From: Polaribacter aestuariivivens
GTDB lineage: Bacteria > Bacteroidota > Bacteroidia > Flavobacteriales > Flavobacteriaceae
Length of the DNA stretch: 64,000 nt
Reading direction: 5' to 3'
NCBI RefSeq assembly: GCF_005885675.1
Contig: NZ_VANR01000001.1
Location: forward strand, 651,551-715,550
Shown here piece by piece: positions 16,654-23,827 of this stretch; within the stretch, counting starts at the first letter, position 1, and every line of letters begins with the position of its first letter. The notes beneath the pieces were generated by a model. It was not told the DNA's origin and searched no databases. It was given only the letters and a program-made list of their open reading frames with translations. Both the position numbers and the translations under genes were made by a program.

Positions 16654-16928
16654 TTTAAATAATGGTTATTTTTAGCCGAAGATTTAATTATCTTTCTTAA
16701 CTCAACAACAATATTAACTTTAGTCTTTTCACAAACTTCAACTTTGAATTCTGCTTCTGAATTAAATTTTAAACGATGTTTATATACAATTTCTTTAATT
16801 TGATTCATATCAAATACTTCTCCATTAATAGATACAATACTATCACAATCAACAACAAATTTTAAAACTTTATTTTGATTGTTACAACTAAATAATATTA
16901 ATAATAAAAAACAAAATATTCTTTTCAT
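16650..16928 (-). CDS. Small lipoprotein with ExbD-like domain (tentative)
   Basis: 92 residues: a lipoprotein signal (MKRIFCFLLLILFSC, Cys15) followed by one small domain with VVDCDSIVSINGEVFDMNQIKEIVYKH and VEVCEKTKVNIVVELRKIIKSS. The order beta-strand, INGE turn, helix, strand, helix resembles the periplasmic domain of ExbD/TolR, but no membrane anchor of that family is present, so the resemblance is only suggestive. It sits between moeA (7-base gap) and moaC (4-base overlap) and must be co-expressed with them. Its function is not known. Confidence 0.55.
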   Translation of the reverse strand: MKRIFCFLLLILFSCNNQNKVLKFVVDCDSIVSINGEVFDMNQIKEIVYKHRLKFNSEAEFKVEVCEKTKVNIVVELRKIIKSSAKNNHYLK

Positions 16929-16935
16929 ATACTTA

Positions 16936-18198
16936 TTACCTATATCTAATTACAGGAAAAACTTCTCCACTTTTAAACTCATTTTTATCATTTGGTAGTT
17001 GAATAAAAGCATCTGCATTTACCAAACTAGCTAAATCTCCAGAACCATTTCCTGTAATTGGAATTGCCACTAAATGTCCGAATTTGTAGCTTAATTTTAC
17101 TTGTAAAAAATAAGTTAAGCTCGGTTTAAAAACAAAATCTTCTGCTAAAATTGCGGTTTCTTCTTCAACTTCTACTCCAACTGATTTATAATACCAAGAA
17201 TAAAAATACGCCAAACAATTTACAAATGTAGAAATTGGGTTTCCAGGAAATCCAAACACAATTGTCTTTTTATTATTCTTATTTCCTTTTTCATTCTGAT
17301 AAACATCCTGTTCACTAATACTTAAAGAAGCTGTGCTTCCGAACCAAAAAGGTTTTCCAGGTCTTTGTGCAATTTTATGAAATAATTTTTCTACTCCTAA
17401 TTCCTCAAAAACTTGGGGTAAAAAATCGAATTTACCTTTGCTGACCGCTCCACTAAAAAGCAAAACGTCATATTCCTGTAAATACGCTTCTATTTTTTGT
17501 TTTAAAATGGGTTTATCATCTGTAATATGAGCCGTTTCTGAAGGAATATTTAGTTTTTCTAATAGTGAAACCAATGTAAAAACATTACTTCTTCTTATTT
17601 GATGTTCTAAAGGAATTTCATCAACACCAACCAATTCATCACCAGTAGAAACTATCATTACTTTTGGTTGTTTTGCAACTTTTACAAACGATTTTCCAAC
17701 AGTTGCCAAAACACCAATTTCTGCTGCTGATATTTTTGTGTTTTTTTTGATTAATAAATCGCCAATTTTTTCATCTTTTCCCTTCTGATGAACATTTTGG
17801 ACGTCTTTAATTTTATCAATATTTATAGTTGCGATTCCATTTTTGATGGTCACATCTTCGTAACGAATTACTGTATTTGTATTATTTGGTAAAACTGCAC
17901 CAGTCATTACTTCAATACAATTTTCTGTATTTTTTAAAGTTATTTGCTTACTTCCTGCTGGCTGAATTCCTTCAATTTTGAAATTTAATGGTCTGTTCGA
18001 GCGCAGTCGAGAACTAAATTCTTGGAAATCTATTGCAATTCCATCCATAGAAACTCTATTAAATGGAGGAAAATCTCTATCTGCTAGAATATCTTCTTTT
18101 AAAACTCTACCTACAGATTTTATAAACGGAATTTCTTCAATTCCGAAATTTTGAGTTGAATTTAAAATTATGTTTTTTGCTTCTTTTACTGAAATCAT
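16936..18198 (-). CDS. moeA: Molybdopterin molybdotransferase
   Basis: 420 residues. MoeA inserts molybdate into adenylylated molybdopterin. Visible family blocks are DRDFPPFNRVSMDGIAI (about 40-57), VMTGAVLPNNTNTVIRYED (about 113-132), the MoCF-binding core VMIVSTGDELVG and VLLFSGAVSKGKFDFLPQV, AQRPGKPFWFG, and the C-terminal GNGSGDLASLVNADAFIQLP. Residues 62-68 (SSRLRSN) come from an in-frame palindromic repeat in the loop after the SMDG motif. The gene begins one base after the stop of a 57-residue membrane protein gene. Confidence 0.95.
   Translation of the reverse strand: MISVKEAKNIILNSTQNFGIEEIPFIKSVGRVLKEDILADRDFPPFNRVSMDGIAIDFQEFSSRLRSNRPLNFKIEGIQPAGSKQITLKNTENCIEVMTGAVLPNNTNTVIRYEDVTIKNGIATINIDKIKDVQNVHQKGKDEKIGDLLIKKNTKISAAEIGVLATVGKSFVKVAKQPKVMIVSTGDELVGVDEIPLEHQIRRSNVFTLVSLLEKLNIPSETAHITDDKPILKQKIEAYLQEYDVLLFSGAVSKGKFDFLPQVFEELGVEKLFHKIAQRPGKPFWFGSTASLSISEQDVYQNEKGNKNNKKTIVFGFPGNPISTFVNCLAYFYSWYYKSVGVEVEEETAILAEDFVFKPSLTYFLQVKLSYKFGHLVAIPITGNGSGDLASLVNADAFIQLPNDKNEFKSGEVFPVIRYR
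17995..18014. repeat. Palindromic repeat inside moeA
   Basis: GTTCGAGCGCAGTCGAGAAC, the half-element core in the orientation opposite to the copies at 15367, 20877 and 21519. It is translated SRLRSN on the moeA strand, a third reading frame relative to the copies in the moeB-like and mobA-like genes. Confidence 0.8.
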
Positions 18199-18199
18199 A

Positions 18200-18373
18200 T
18201 TAATTCCAACCTTTAAATAAAGTTATAAAGCCTAAAATAATTAAAATTATTCCACCTAAAATTCCTTTTAAAGTAGTTGAATTGTCCCATAAATTATCTT
18301 TCTTACTGTGTAATTTTATTGCAAAAAACAAAACTACAACTCCAATTATAAAACAAACCAAGCTATAAATCAT
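18200..18373 (-). CDS. 57-aa two-span membrane protein
   Basis: A small gene with ATG at 18373 and TAA at 18200. The protein begins MIYSLVCFIIGVVVLFFAIK and has a second hydrophobic stretch GILGGIILIILGFITLF, separated by a charged loop (LHSKKDNLWD). Two helices in the inner membrane with a short polar hairpin are predicted. The start directly follows the toxin stop (18374) and the stop is one base before the moeA start, so it is an integral member of the minus-strand run. No family is recognised; it may be a Moco-locus accessory or a TA-linked gene. Confidence 0.75.
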   Translation of the reverse strand: MIYSLVCFIIGVVVLFFAIKLHSKKDNLWDNSTTLKGILGGIILIILGFITLFKGWN

Positions 18374-18667
18374 CTATAAATGTTGAATAAAATCCATTCG
18401 TTTCCCTAAAATTCTGATTACTAAGATTTCATTATTTCCATCGAAAACATAGAAAATGACGTGTGCTTTATATCTGTAAAAAAGTAAATCTTTAGCAAAC
18501 ATAGAAGCATCTCTTGCTAATTCAGGTCTTTCTGATAATTCTTCTAAAAAAAGTTCTAACGATGCAACATATTCTTTTGCTGAATATAAACCAAAAGTTA
18601 CAATCCCAAATTTATAAATACCAACAACATCATTTGAGGATGCACCAGATAATTTATAGTTGCCCAT
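18374..18667 (-). CDS. parE: ParE/RelE-superfamily toxin
   Basis: 97 residues of the ParE/RelE fold: beta-alpha-alpha-beta layout with IYKFGIVTFGLYSAKEYVASLELFLEELSERPELAR and the C-terminal strands YRYKAHVIFYVFDGNNEILVIRILGKRMD. The HxIFY...I.RILGKRMD ending is typical of ParE toxins, which poison DNA gyrase; RelE-type mRNA cleavage is the alternative. The start lies 14 bases inside the antitoxin gene. The pair sits between moaA and moeA, an unusual place for a TA module. Confidence 0.88.
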   Translation of the reverse strand: MGNYKLSGASSNDVVGIYKFGIVTFGLYSAKEYVASLELFLEELSERPELARDASMFAKDLLFYRYKAHVIFYVFDGNNEILVIRILGKRMDFIQHL

Positions 18668-18896
18668 TATCTACTTCTCTCATTAAATCAGATATTTTTT
18701 TTGTACTTACACCACTATTAAAACCAATATCAATGGCGTTTTTTAATTCTAATAATTTAAAATTTTCAGATTGATCTTTTCTTACCAAATCTCTAATATA
18801 TTCGCTGTCATTGGTAAAATCTCCTTTTTCAATTTGAAGTCGAATCCACTCGTTTTGCTTTTCTGTAAATGTAATAGATTTTCTAACTGTTTCCAT
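18654..18896 (-). CDS. parD: ParD-like ribbon-helix-helix antitoxin
   Basis: 80 residues. The N-terminal ribbon-helix-helix DNA-binding domain is seen in RKSITFTEKQNEWIRLQIEKG, followed by DFTNDSEYIRDLVRKDQ and a C-terminal segment that would wrap the toxin (VSTKKISDLMREVDNGQL). The family neutralises ParE and represses its own promoter. The gene overlaps the toxin by 14 bases and has its own upstream gap (18897-19032), from which it could be autoregulated. Confidence 0.9.
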   Translation of the reverse strand: METVRKSITFTEKQNEWIRLQIEKGDFTNDSEYIRDLVRKDQSENFKLLELKNAIDIGFNSGVSTKKISDLMREVDNGQL

Positions 18897-18999
18897 AATG
18901 AATCATTTTGATGCAATATAGTAATTATTTGCATCATATTTAAAGTATATTAAATAAAAACAAACAAACTTTTAGAGTACTTTAAACACAATAGTGTCT

Positions 19000-19025
19000 C
19001 TTCCCTTTGGGAAGATTAAGATGGG
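19000..19025. repeat. Small palindrome CTTCCCTTTGGGAAG
   Basis: A 6-bp stem around TTT followed by ATTAAGATGGG, in the gap between moaA and parD. The form resembles another dispersed flavobacterial repeat type; there is no T-run, so it is not a convincing terminator. Confidence 0.5.
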
Positions 19026-19032
19026 CTTTTTT

Positions 19033-20025
19033 CTACCCTCCAATAGTACTCATACTTTCAGAAGCTCCACCATCTTTTCTATTTGCCTCTGCTATAAAAC
19101 CATTTTCAGGTTTATTTTTCACCAAACCTAAAAAAAGGTCTTTTAAATCGTCATTAGATGCTCCTTTTCTTATAAAATCTCGAAGATTAAAAACACCATC
19201 ATCAAATAAACAATTTTTAAAAGTACCTGTGGAAGTGATTCTAATTCGATTACAATCGTTACAAATTGTTCTTGTAAAGGCAGGAATAATTCCAACAGAA
19301 CCTAAATGATTTTCAATTTTATAATTTCTTGAAGTTGATGATTTTTCAGATTTAATTTCTTGAACGTCAAATTCTGTTTTTATCTCGCTTAAAATCTTTT
19401 TAAATGTCCAATTTTCTTGCATATCACGTTGTCCTGTTCCATTGAAAGGCATTTCTTCTATGAAACGTACAGCAACATTTTTATCTTTTGTTAATCTTAC
19501 AAAATCTACAATTTCGTCTGTATTAAAACCAGATTGTACAACTACGTTTAATTTTAAATTTAAACTACTTTTCTCTAATAATTCAAATGTTTTATAAACT
19601 TCAGGAAAAACATCTCTTCTGGTAATTTTAGCGAATTTTTCTCGCTGCAAACTATCAATACTCAAATTGATGTTTTTTACTTTTTTCAGCTTTTCAATTG
19701 TTGGAATATGTTGAGAAATCATTGCTCCATTTGTGGTGATATTTATTGCATCTAACAAATCGTTATAAGACAACATTTCTAAAAAACCGACAAAGTCTTT
19801 ACGAACAAAAGGCTCACCTCCAGTTAAACGCACTTTTGTTACACCTAATTCTGTTAACACACGAATTAAACGATACATTTCTTTAAAAGAAAGTAACTCT
19901 TGTTTAGGCACAATATTTATTCCTTGAGCAGGCATACAGTATTGGCAACGCAAATTACACCTATCTGTAACTGCGAGTCTTACATACTCTATTTGTCGTC
20001 CAAAACTATCTATTAATTTGCTCAT
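19033..20025 (-). CDS. moaA: GTP 3',8-cyclase
   Basis: A 330-residue radical-SAM enzyme catalysing the first step of molybdenum-cofactor synthesis. The N-terminal SAM cluster motif C-X3-C-X2-C is in TDRCNLRCQYCMPAQG (about 19-34). VRLTGGEPFVRKDF follows, and the C-terminal second cluster is held by ICNDCNRIRITSTGTFKNCLF. The protein ends STIGG, keeping the terminal Gly-Gly needed by MoaA. The start overlaps the stop of the 136-residue gene upstream. It is the first Moco gene in the transcription direction, upstream of the TA pair. Confidence 0.96.
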   Translation of the reverse strand: MSKLIDSFGRQIEYVRLAVTDRCNLRCQYCMPAQGINIVPKQELLSFKEMYRLIRVLTELGVTKVRLTGGEPFVRKDFVGFLEMLSYNDLLDAINITTNGAMISQHIPTIEKLKKVKNINLSIDSLQREKFAKITRRDVFPEVYKTFELLEKSSLNLKLNVVVQSGFNTDEIVDFVRLTKDKNVAVRFIEEMPFNGTGQRDMQENWTFKKILSEIKTEFDVQEIKSEKSSTSRNYKIENHLGSVGIIPAFTRTICNDCNRIRITSTGTFKNCLFDDGVFNLRDFIRKGASNDDLKDLFLGLVKNKPENGFIAEANRKDGGASESMSTIGG

Positions 20026-20435
20026 TAAAATGCAACTAAATCTGGTTGTAAAATATTCTTTTTTGCTTCAGCTGAGGTAAATATATCACTTGAATAATGT
20101 GTTCTAAGTATCTCTTTAAAATTGTTTTTTAATTGTGGAAACTCCTCAATAAAATTTTTAAAATCATTAGAAACTGATTTATTTATATAATAACTCATAA
20201 TTTGTATTGAAGCAAAGGTAATTGTAGCATTAAATTTTGTTTCAGCTTTATATTTTATTGCAAAATCATAAAGTTGATTTTTGTACATTTTCAAAGCTAT
20301 TTCTTTACCATATTTGTTAATATAAATCCAAGCCAACCGCAAATGTGCTTCGTGAGTAAACCACAAAGGTCTAAACGTATTTTTAGAAAACTTATCTTCA
20401 AACTCTTCGTTAGAAAGCTTCCAATGTTTTTCCAT
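20025..20435 (-). CDS. Conserved hypothetical protein (FTHEAHLRLAW motif)
   Basis: 136 residues, predicted soluble and helical. The most distinctive block is FTHEAHLRLAWIYINKYGKE near residue 27, with His/Glu/His residues that could bind a metal or ligand. A second block reads ETKFNATITFASIQIMSYY. I recall similar proteins in other bacteria without assigned function. It overlaps the YeeE-like gene upstream and moaA downstream by one base each, so it belongs to the same transcript. Confidence 0.6.
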   Translation of the reverse strand: MEKHWKLSNEEFEDKFSKNTFRPLWFTHEAHLRLAWIYINKYGKEIALKMYKNQLYDFAIKYKAETKFNATITFASIQIMSYYINKSVSNDFKNFIEEFPQLKNNFKEILRTHYSSDIFTSAEAKKNILQPDLVAF

Positions 20436-20848
20436 TAGTTCGGTAGTTTTTTACTTACTAAACCATATAGAAAAGCACCTAAAAGTGCCCCTACTAATAA
20501 AATTAAAGCTGGTAAAAATTTAAAACCGAGAATTACAAAAATTGGTGCTGCACAAGCTCCAGAAATTCCCCAGCCTAAACCGAATAATGTTCCTCCTAAG
20601 ATAGTGTTTATAAATCCTTTTTTCTTTGGTTTTGGAACAATTTTATTTCCATTCATATCTTTTATTTTTTCGCTTTTAAACAATTGCATAATAATTGCTG
20701 AAATTAAAACTGCACCTCCAATAATTCCAAACATGTGAAAAGATTGAAAACGGAACATTTCGTAAAAACGATACCAAGAAATTGCTTGGGTTTTACTTAA
20801 TACGATTGCGAAAAAAATTCCGAGGATTAAAAATTTTATGTTTTTCAT
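20435..20848 (-). CDS. YeeE/YedE-family membrane protein (DUF6691 half)
   Basis: 137 residues with four hydrophobic segments. The signature GWGISGACAAPIFVILG (about 88-104) places it as the second half of the split YeeE/YedE sulfur transporter. With the 185-residue protein upstream it would form a two-part inner-membrane channel for thiosulfate or a persulfide-like species (family knowledge; the substrate is not shown here). Sulfur import next to MoeB-rhodanese fits a supply of sulfur to molybdopterin, but this is inference. A palindromic repeat separates the two halves. Confidence 0.82.
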   Translation of the reverse strand: MKNIKFLILGIFFAIVLSKTQAISWYRFYEMFRFQSFHMFGIIGGAVLISAIIMQLFKSEKIKDMNGNKIVPKPKKKGFINTILGGTLFGLGWGISGACAAPIFVILGFKFLPALILLVGALLGAFLYGLVSKKLPN

Positions 20849-20876
20849 TTTGATAATATTTTAAACTTTCAACTAA

Positions 20877-20902
20877 CTTCTCGACTGCGCTCGAAGAGAC
20901 AT
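20877..20902. repeat. Palindromic repeat between the two YeeE halves
   Basis: CTTCTCGACTGCGCTCGAAG followed by AGACAT. The 20-base core is identical to the copy inside the mobA-like gene. Confidence 0.8.
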
Positions 20903-20941
20903 TTTTTGAGTATAATTATTTTTTCTTTTACCAATTATTTA

Positions 20942-21499
20942 TTAAAATAAGATTGGAATTATAAACCAAGCAGCAATAATACCGCCGATAAAAAAGCCAA
21001 TTACCGCTAATAAAGATGGCAATTGCAAACTACTTAAACCTGTTATTGCGTGTCCAGAAGTACAACCACCTGCATAACGTGTTCCAAAACCAATTAAAAC
21101 ACCTGATAAGATTAATATTAAAAATCCTTTAAGAGAAAACACAACTTCTTCACTAAAAATTTCATCAGGAAAATATTGATTTGCAACATTACTAAAGCCT
21201 AAATCTGTTAATTCTTGAACTGTTTTTGGGTTTAAATCTATCTTTTGATTCGGAATTAAATATGTTGCTGAAATAAAACCTCCAATAATTAAACCGACTA
21301 CAAAAAGCAATGCAAAATCACGTTCTTTCCAGTCTTTTTTAAAATAATCTGACACTTTTCCTGCACCTGCCATCGTACATAAGGTTTCAAAATTTGTAGA
21401 TGCACCAAAGTTTTTTCCAAAATAAAAATAAAGAAAAAGTGATAGTGCAATTAATGGCCCACCAACAAACCAAGGCCAAGGTTGTAAAATAAAATCCAT
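20942..21499 (-). CDS. YeeE/YedE-family sulfur transporter subunit
   Basis: 185 residues with about five hydrophobic segments. The conserved pore motif appears as GTRYAGGCTSGHAITGLSSL (about 140-159), with the Cys seen in thiosulfate-transporting YeeE proteins. It pairs with the 137-residue protein downstream; in other flavobacteria the two halves are likewise adjacent. It appears to be the promoter-proximal gene of the minus-strand Moco run, starting after a repeat-containing gap of 46 bases from waaA. Confidence 0.85.
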   Translation of the reverse strand: MDFILQPWPWFVGGPLIALSLFLYFYFGKNFGASTNFETLCTMAGAGKVSDYFKKDWKERDFALLFVVGLIIGGFISATYLIPNQKIDLNPKTVQELTDLGFSNVANQYFPDEIFSEEVVFSLKGFLILILSGVLIGFGTRYAGGCTSGHAITGLSSLQLPSLLAVIGFFIGGIIAAWFIIPILF

Positions 21500-21518
21500 A
21501 GTTTATAAATTTGTATTA

Positions 21519-21545
21519 GTTCTCGACTGCGCTCGAACAGACATT
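21519..21545. repeat. Palindromic repeat between waaA and the YeeE gene
   Basis: GTTCTCGACTGCGCTCGAAC followed by AGACATT. It ends at the base before the waaA stop codon. Confidence 0.8.
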
Positions 21546-22778
21546 CTAAATATTATTTTTTATATAATTTATAATTAATTTTGTTGCTCCTAAATTATCT
21601 TCAATATATTTTTTGTTGATAATTCCTGTTAGATTTCTAAAACTAATATCTTCTTTTAAATTGATTAAAGTTGAAGTAAATTCTTCTTGATTTTTTACAG
21701 AAATACAACCACCAATCTTCACTAGATCTGTTGCTTCTTTAAATTTTTGGTATTTATTTCCAATCACAACTGGAATACCAAAAGTTGCTGGTTCTAGTAT
21801 ATTATGTAAGCCCGTTTTTAAACCTCCTCCAACATATGCAACATTTGCAGCTGCGTATATTTTGGTTAAAATACCAATAGTATCTATTATAAAAACTTGA
21901 TATTGTTTTAAACTTTCACCTTCTTTTTCAGAAAATAAAACTGTTTTTTTATTGATTGATTTTTGAAGTTCTAAAATTGCATCTGCTTTAATATTGTGTG
22001 GTGCAAAAATAAATTTCTCATCTTCTGAAGCTGACTTATTTATGTAATTCACTAATAATTCTTCATCTTCTTTCCAAGTACTTCCTGCAACAATTGTGTA
22101 TGTGTCGTTTTTAAATTGGTTGATAAATTCTAATGAGTTGTCTTGTTCTAATATTTTTGAAACTCTATCAAAACGAGTATCTCCAGCAACAGTAACATTT
22201 TTAAAATTGATGGAATTTAGTAATTTTTCAGAATTTACATCTTGCACAAAAAAGTGATGGAATGCCTCCAAAGATTTTCGCATAAATCCGCCATAACTCT
22301 TAAAAAATAATTGCTTCTCTCTTAAAATTCCAGAAACTAAAATAGTATGAACTTTCTTGTTTTTTAATTCATTTAAGAGATTTGGCCAGAACTCATATTT
22401 TACAAAAACTACCAGTTCTAAATTTAATTCTTTTACAAATTTTCTTGCGTTCGATTTCGAATCTATTGGTAAATAGCAAACAACATCTGCTAAATTGTAG
22501 TTTTTTCTAATTTCATACCCTGAAGGTGAAAAAAAAGTAACTAAAATCTTATATTTTTTAGCTTTCTTTTTTAGTTCTTCAATAATGGGTCTTGCTTGTT
22601 CAAATTCCCCTAAAGAGGCTGCATGAAACCAAATAACTTTCTCATTTTTTAAGGCTTCAATTTTTGAAAAAGTTTCTTTTCTACCTTCAACAAAAAGTTT
22701 AATTTTCTTATTGAAGATGCTCACTATTGGCAACAATAGTGAAACTAAAAAAACTGTAAAGTCATACAAGAATTTCAT
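21546..22778 (-). CDS. waaA: 3-deoxy-D-manno-octulosonic acid transferase
   Basis: 410 residues. WaaA/KdtA adds Kdo from CMP-Kdo to lipid IVA at the inner-membrane cytoplasmic face during LPS assembly. One membrane anchor (MKFLYDFTVFLVSLLLPIVS) precedes a GT-B fold with VIWFHAASLGEFEQARPII, VFVKYEFWPNLL, VAGSTWKEDEELLV and the C-terminal nucleotide site VAYVGGGLKTGLHNILEPATFGIPV. The ATG at 22778 is preferred over one at 22826, since the longer form would begin inside the terminator of the upstream gene. Confidence 0.93.
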   Translation of the reverse strand: MKFLYDFTVFLVSLLLPIVSIFNKKIKLFVEGRKETFSKIEALKNEKVIWFHAASLGEFEQARPIIEELKKKAKKYKILVTFFSPSGYEIRKNYNLADVVCYLPIDSKSNARKFVKELNLELVVFVKYEFWPNLLNELKNKKVHTILVSGILREKQLFFKSYGGFMRKSLEAFHHFFVQDVNSEKLLNSINFKNVTVAGDTRFDRVSKILEQDNSLEFINQFKNDTYTIVAGSTWKEDEELLVNYINKSASEDEKFIFAPHNIKADAILELQKSINKKTVLFSEKEGESLKQYQVFIIDTIGILTKIYAAANVAYVGGGLKTGLHNILEPATFGIPVVIGNKYQKFKEATDLVKIGGCISVKNQEEFTSTLINLKEDISFRNLTGIINKKYIEDNLGATKLIINYIKNNI

Positions 22779-22832
22779 CTTGTAAAAGTACAAAATAGAT
22801 GTTAGTCTATTCCTTAAAAAAAGCACATAAAA

Positions 22833-22857
22833 AAAGCCATCTTTTAAAGATGGCTTT
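22833..22857 (-). terminator. Intrinsic terminator of the LytTR regulator gene
   Basis: Perfect 12-bp stem AAAGCCATCTTT / AAAGATGGCTTT with a one-base centre, followed on the minus strand by T7, between the response regulator and waaA. Confidence 0.85.
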
Positions 22858-22881
22858 CTTTTATTGTAATTAGAAGCTTAT

Positions 22882-22918
22882 GTAAAACATTAACATTCCC
22901 CCGAAAAAAATGTTTTAC
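22882..22918. other. Second inverted repeat downstream of the LytTR gene
   Basis: GTAAAACAT (22882-22890) pairs with ATGTTTTAC (22910-22918) around a C-rich loop, between the regulator stop and its terminator. It could protect the transcript 3' end. Confidence 0.4.
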
Positions 22919-22969
22919 AATTTGCTTGCATGATGTAAATGTATAATTAAAAAAGTTCTTTTTGAGAAA

Positions 22970-23001
22970 AATGTTCTAAACTATATAAATAATGTTCTAA
23001 A
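22970..23001. promoter_or_regulatory. Direct repeat AATGTTCTAAA with 21-bp period
   Basis: Copies at 22970-22980 and 22991-23001, two helical turns apart, just past the regulator stop codon. A third exact copy lies at 25799-25809 upstream of the kinase gene, and an 8-base match (AATGTTCT) at 23793-23800 upstream of the regulator gene. Binding by the LytTR regulator is a hypothesis based on the direct-repeat spacing typical for that DNA-binding domain. Confidence 0.4.
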
Positions 23002-23011
23002 AATAAGTTTG

Positions 23012-23734
23012 TTACACTAAATTTAGTCTTTTTACAATGGCTTCTCTGTATTTTTTTCCTATTGGAAGTTCTTCATTGTTAATTTTCACAAACGTATGGT
23101 TTATTTGCTCTAAGTATTTTGTATTAATAATATAACCTCTATGAATACGAACAAATTTATCGTTTAATCTTTGTAAAATATCATTTAAGCTTGTTCTTAC
23201 AACGTGTTTCGTGCCATTTTTCAAGATCATTTCAATATAAACATGTGCACTTTTCATGTAAAGAATTTCATCAAAACTTATTTTTATATAAAAACCTTTT
23301 TCTTTGATGAATATAGAATCTTTAATTATTAAATTTTCATCACTCATATGTCCAATTTTCATTGAAAAATTATGCAATGCAATTTCTATGGAACTATACA
23401 ACTCTTCTTTAGAAAAGGGTTTTATTAAATATGCTGGAGGCATTACTTCTTTTGCTTGATTTACCGTAAAAGCATCCGAATTTGAAGTAAGAAATATAAA
23501 TGGGAAATTGTATTTTTCTTTAATTTTTTTTGCAATATCTATACCTGTTTTTTTTCCAGAAAGCTGAATATCTAATATGGCAATATCTGGTTTTTCTGAT
23601 TCTATGGTAGCTAAAGCTTCAGTGTAATTTATTGCTGGCTCAGTAGTTTCATAACCTAAATCGTTTAACGTGTCACAAATATTATCTGCAATAATAAGCT
23701 CATCTTCAACTACTAAAATTTTTATTTTACTCAT
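23012..23734 (-). CDS. LytTR-type response regulator
   Basis: 240 residues. An N-terminal receiver (about 4-120) has acidic VVEDE, the phospho-acceptor Asp in IAILDIQLSG, Thr/Ser in IFLTSNS and the Lys of LIKPFS. A C-terminal LytTR DNA-binding domain (about 140-237) has ILYMKSAHVYIEMIL and DKFVRIHRGYIINTKYLEQI. It is presumably phosphorylated by the kinase encoded just upstream on the same strand. It is not preceded by an overlapping gene and has a possible TACTTTTG -7 element at 23815-23822. Confidence 0.93.
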   Translation of the reverse strand: MSKIKILVVEDELIIADNICDTLNDLGYETTEPAINYTEALATIESEKPDIAILDIQLSGKKTGIDIAKKIKEKYNFPFIFLTSNSDAFTVNQAKEVMPPAYLIKPFSKEELYSSIEIALHNFSMKIGHMSDENLIIKDSIFIKEKGFYIKISFDEILYMKSAHVYIEMILKNGTKHVVRTSLNDILQRLNDKFVRIHRGYIINTKYLEQINHTFVKINNEELPIGKKYREAIVKRLNLV

Positions 23735-23827
23735 TAATTTACAATTTGTGCTAATTTAATTATTAAAGAGTAAAAAATCAAAAAATCAAAAAAATGTTCT
23801 GAATGCAACTTTTGCAAAAGTAGAATA

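Noticed and set aside
18374..18896. Genomic island boundaries around the TA pair
   Set aside because: No integrase, tRNA end or direct-repeat attachment sites were seen; only the general repeat family is present.
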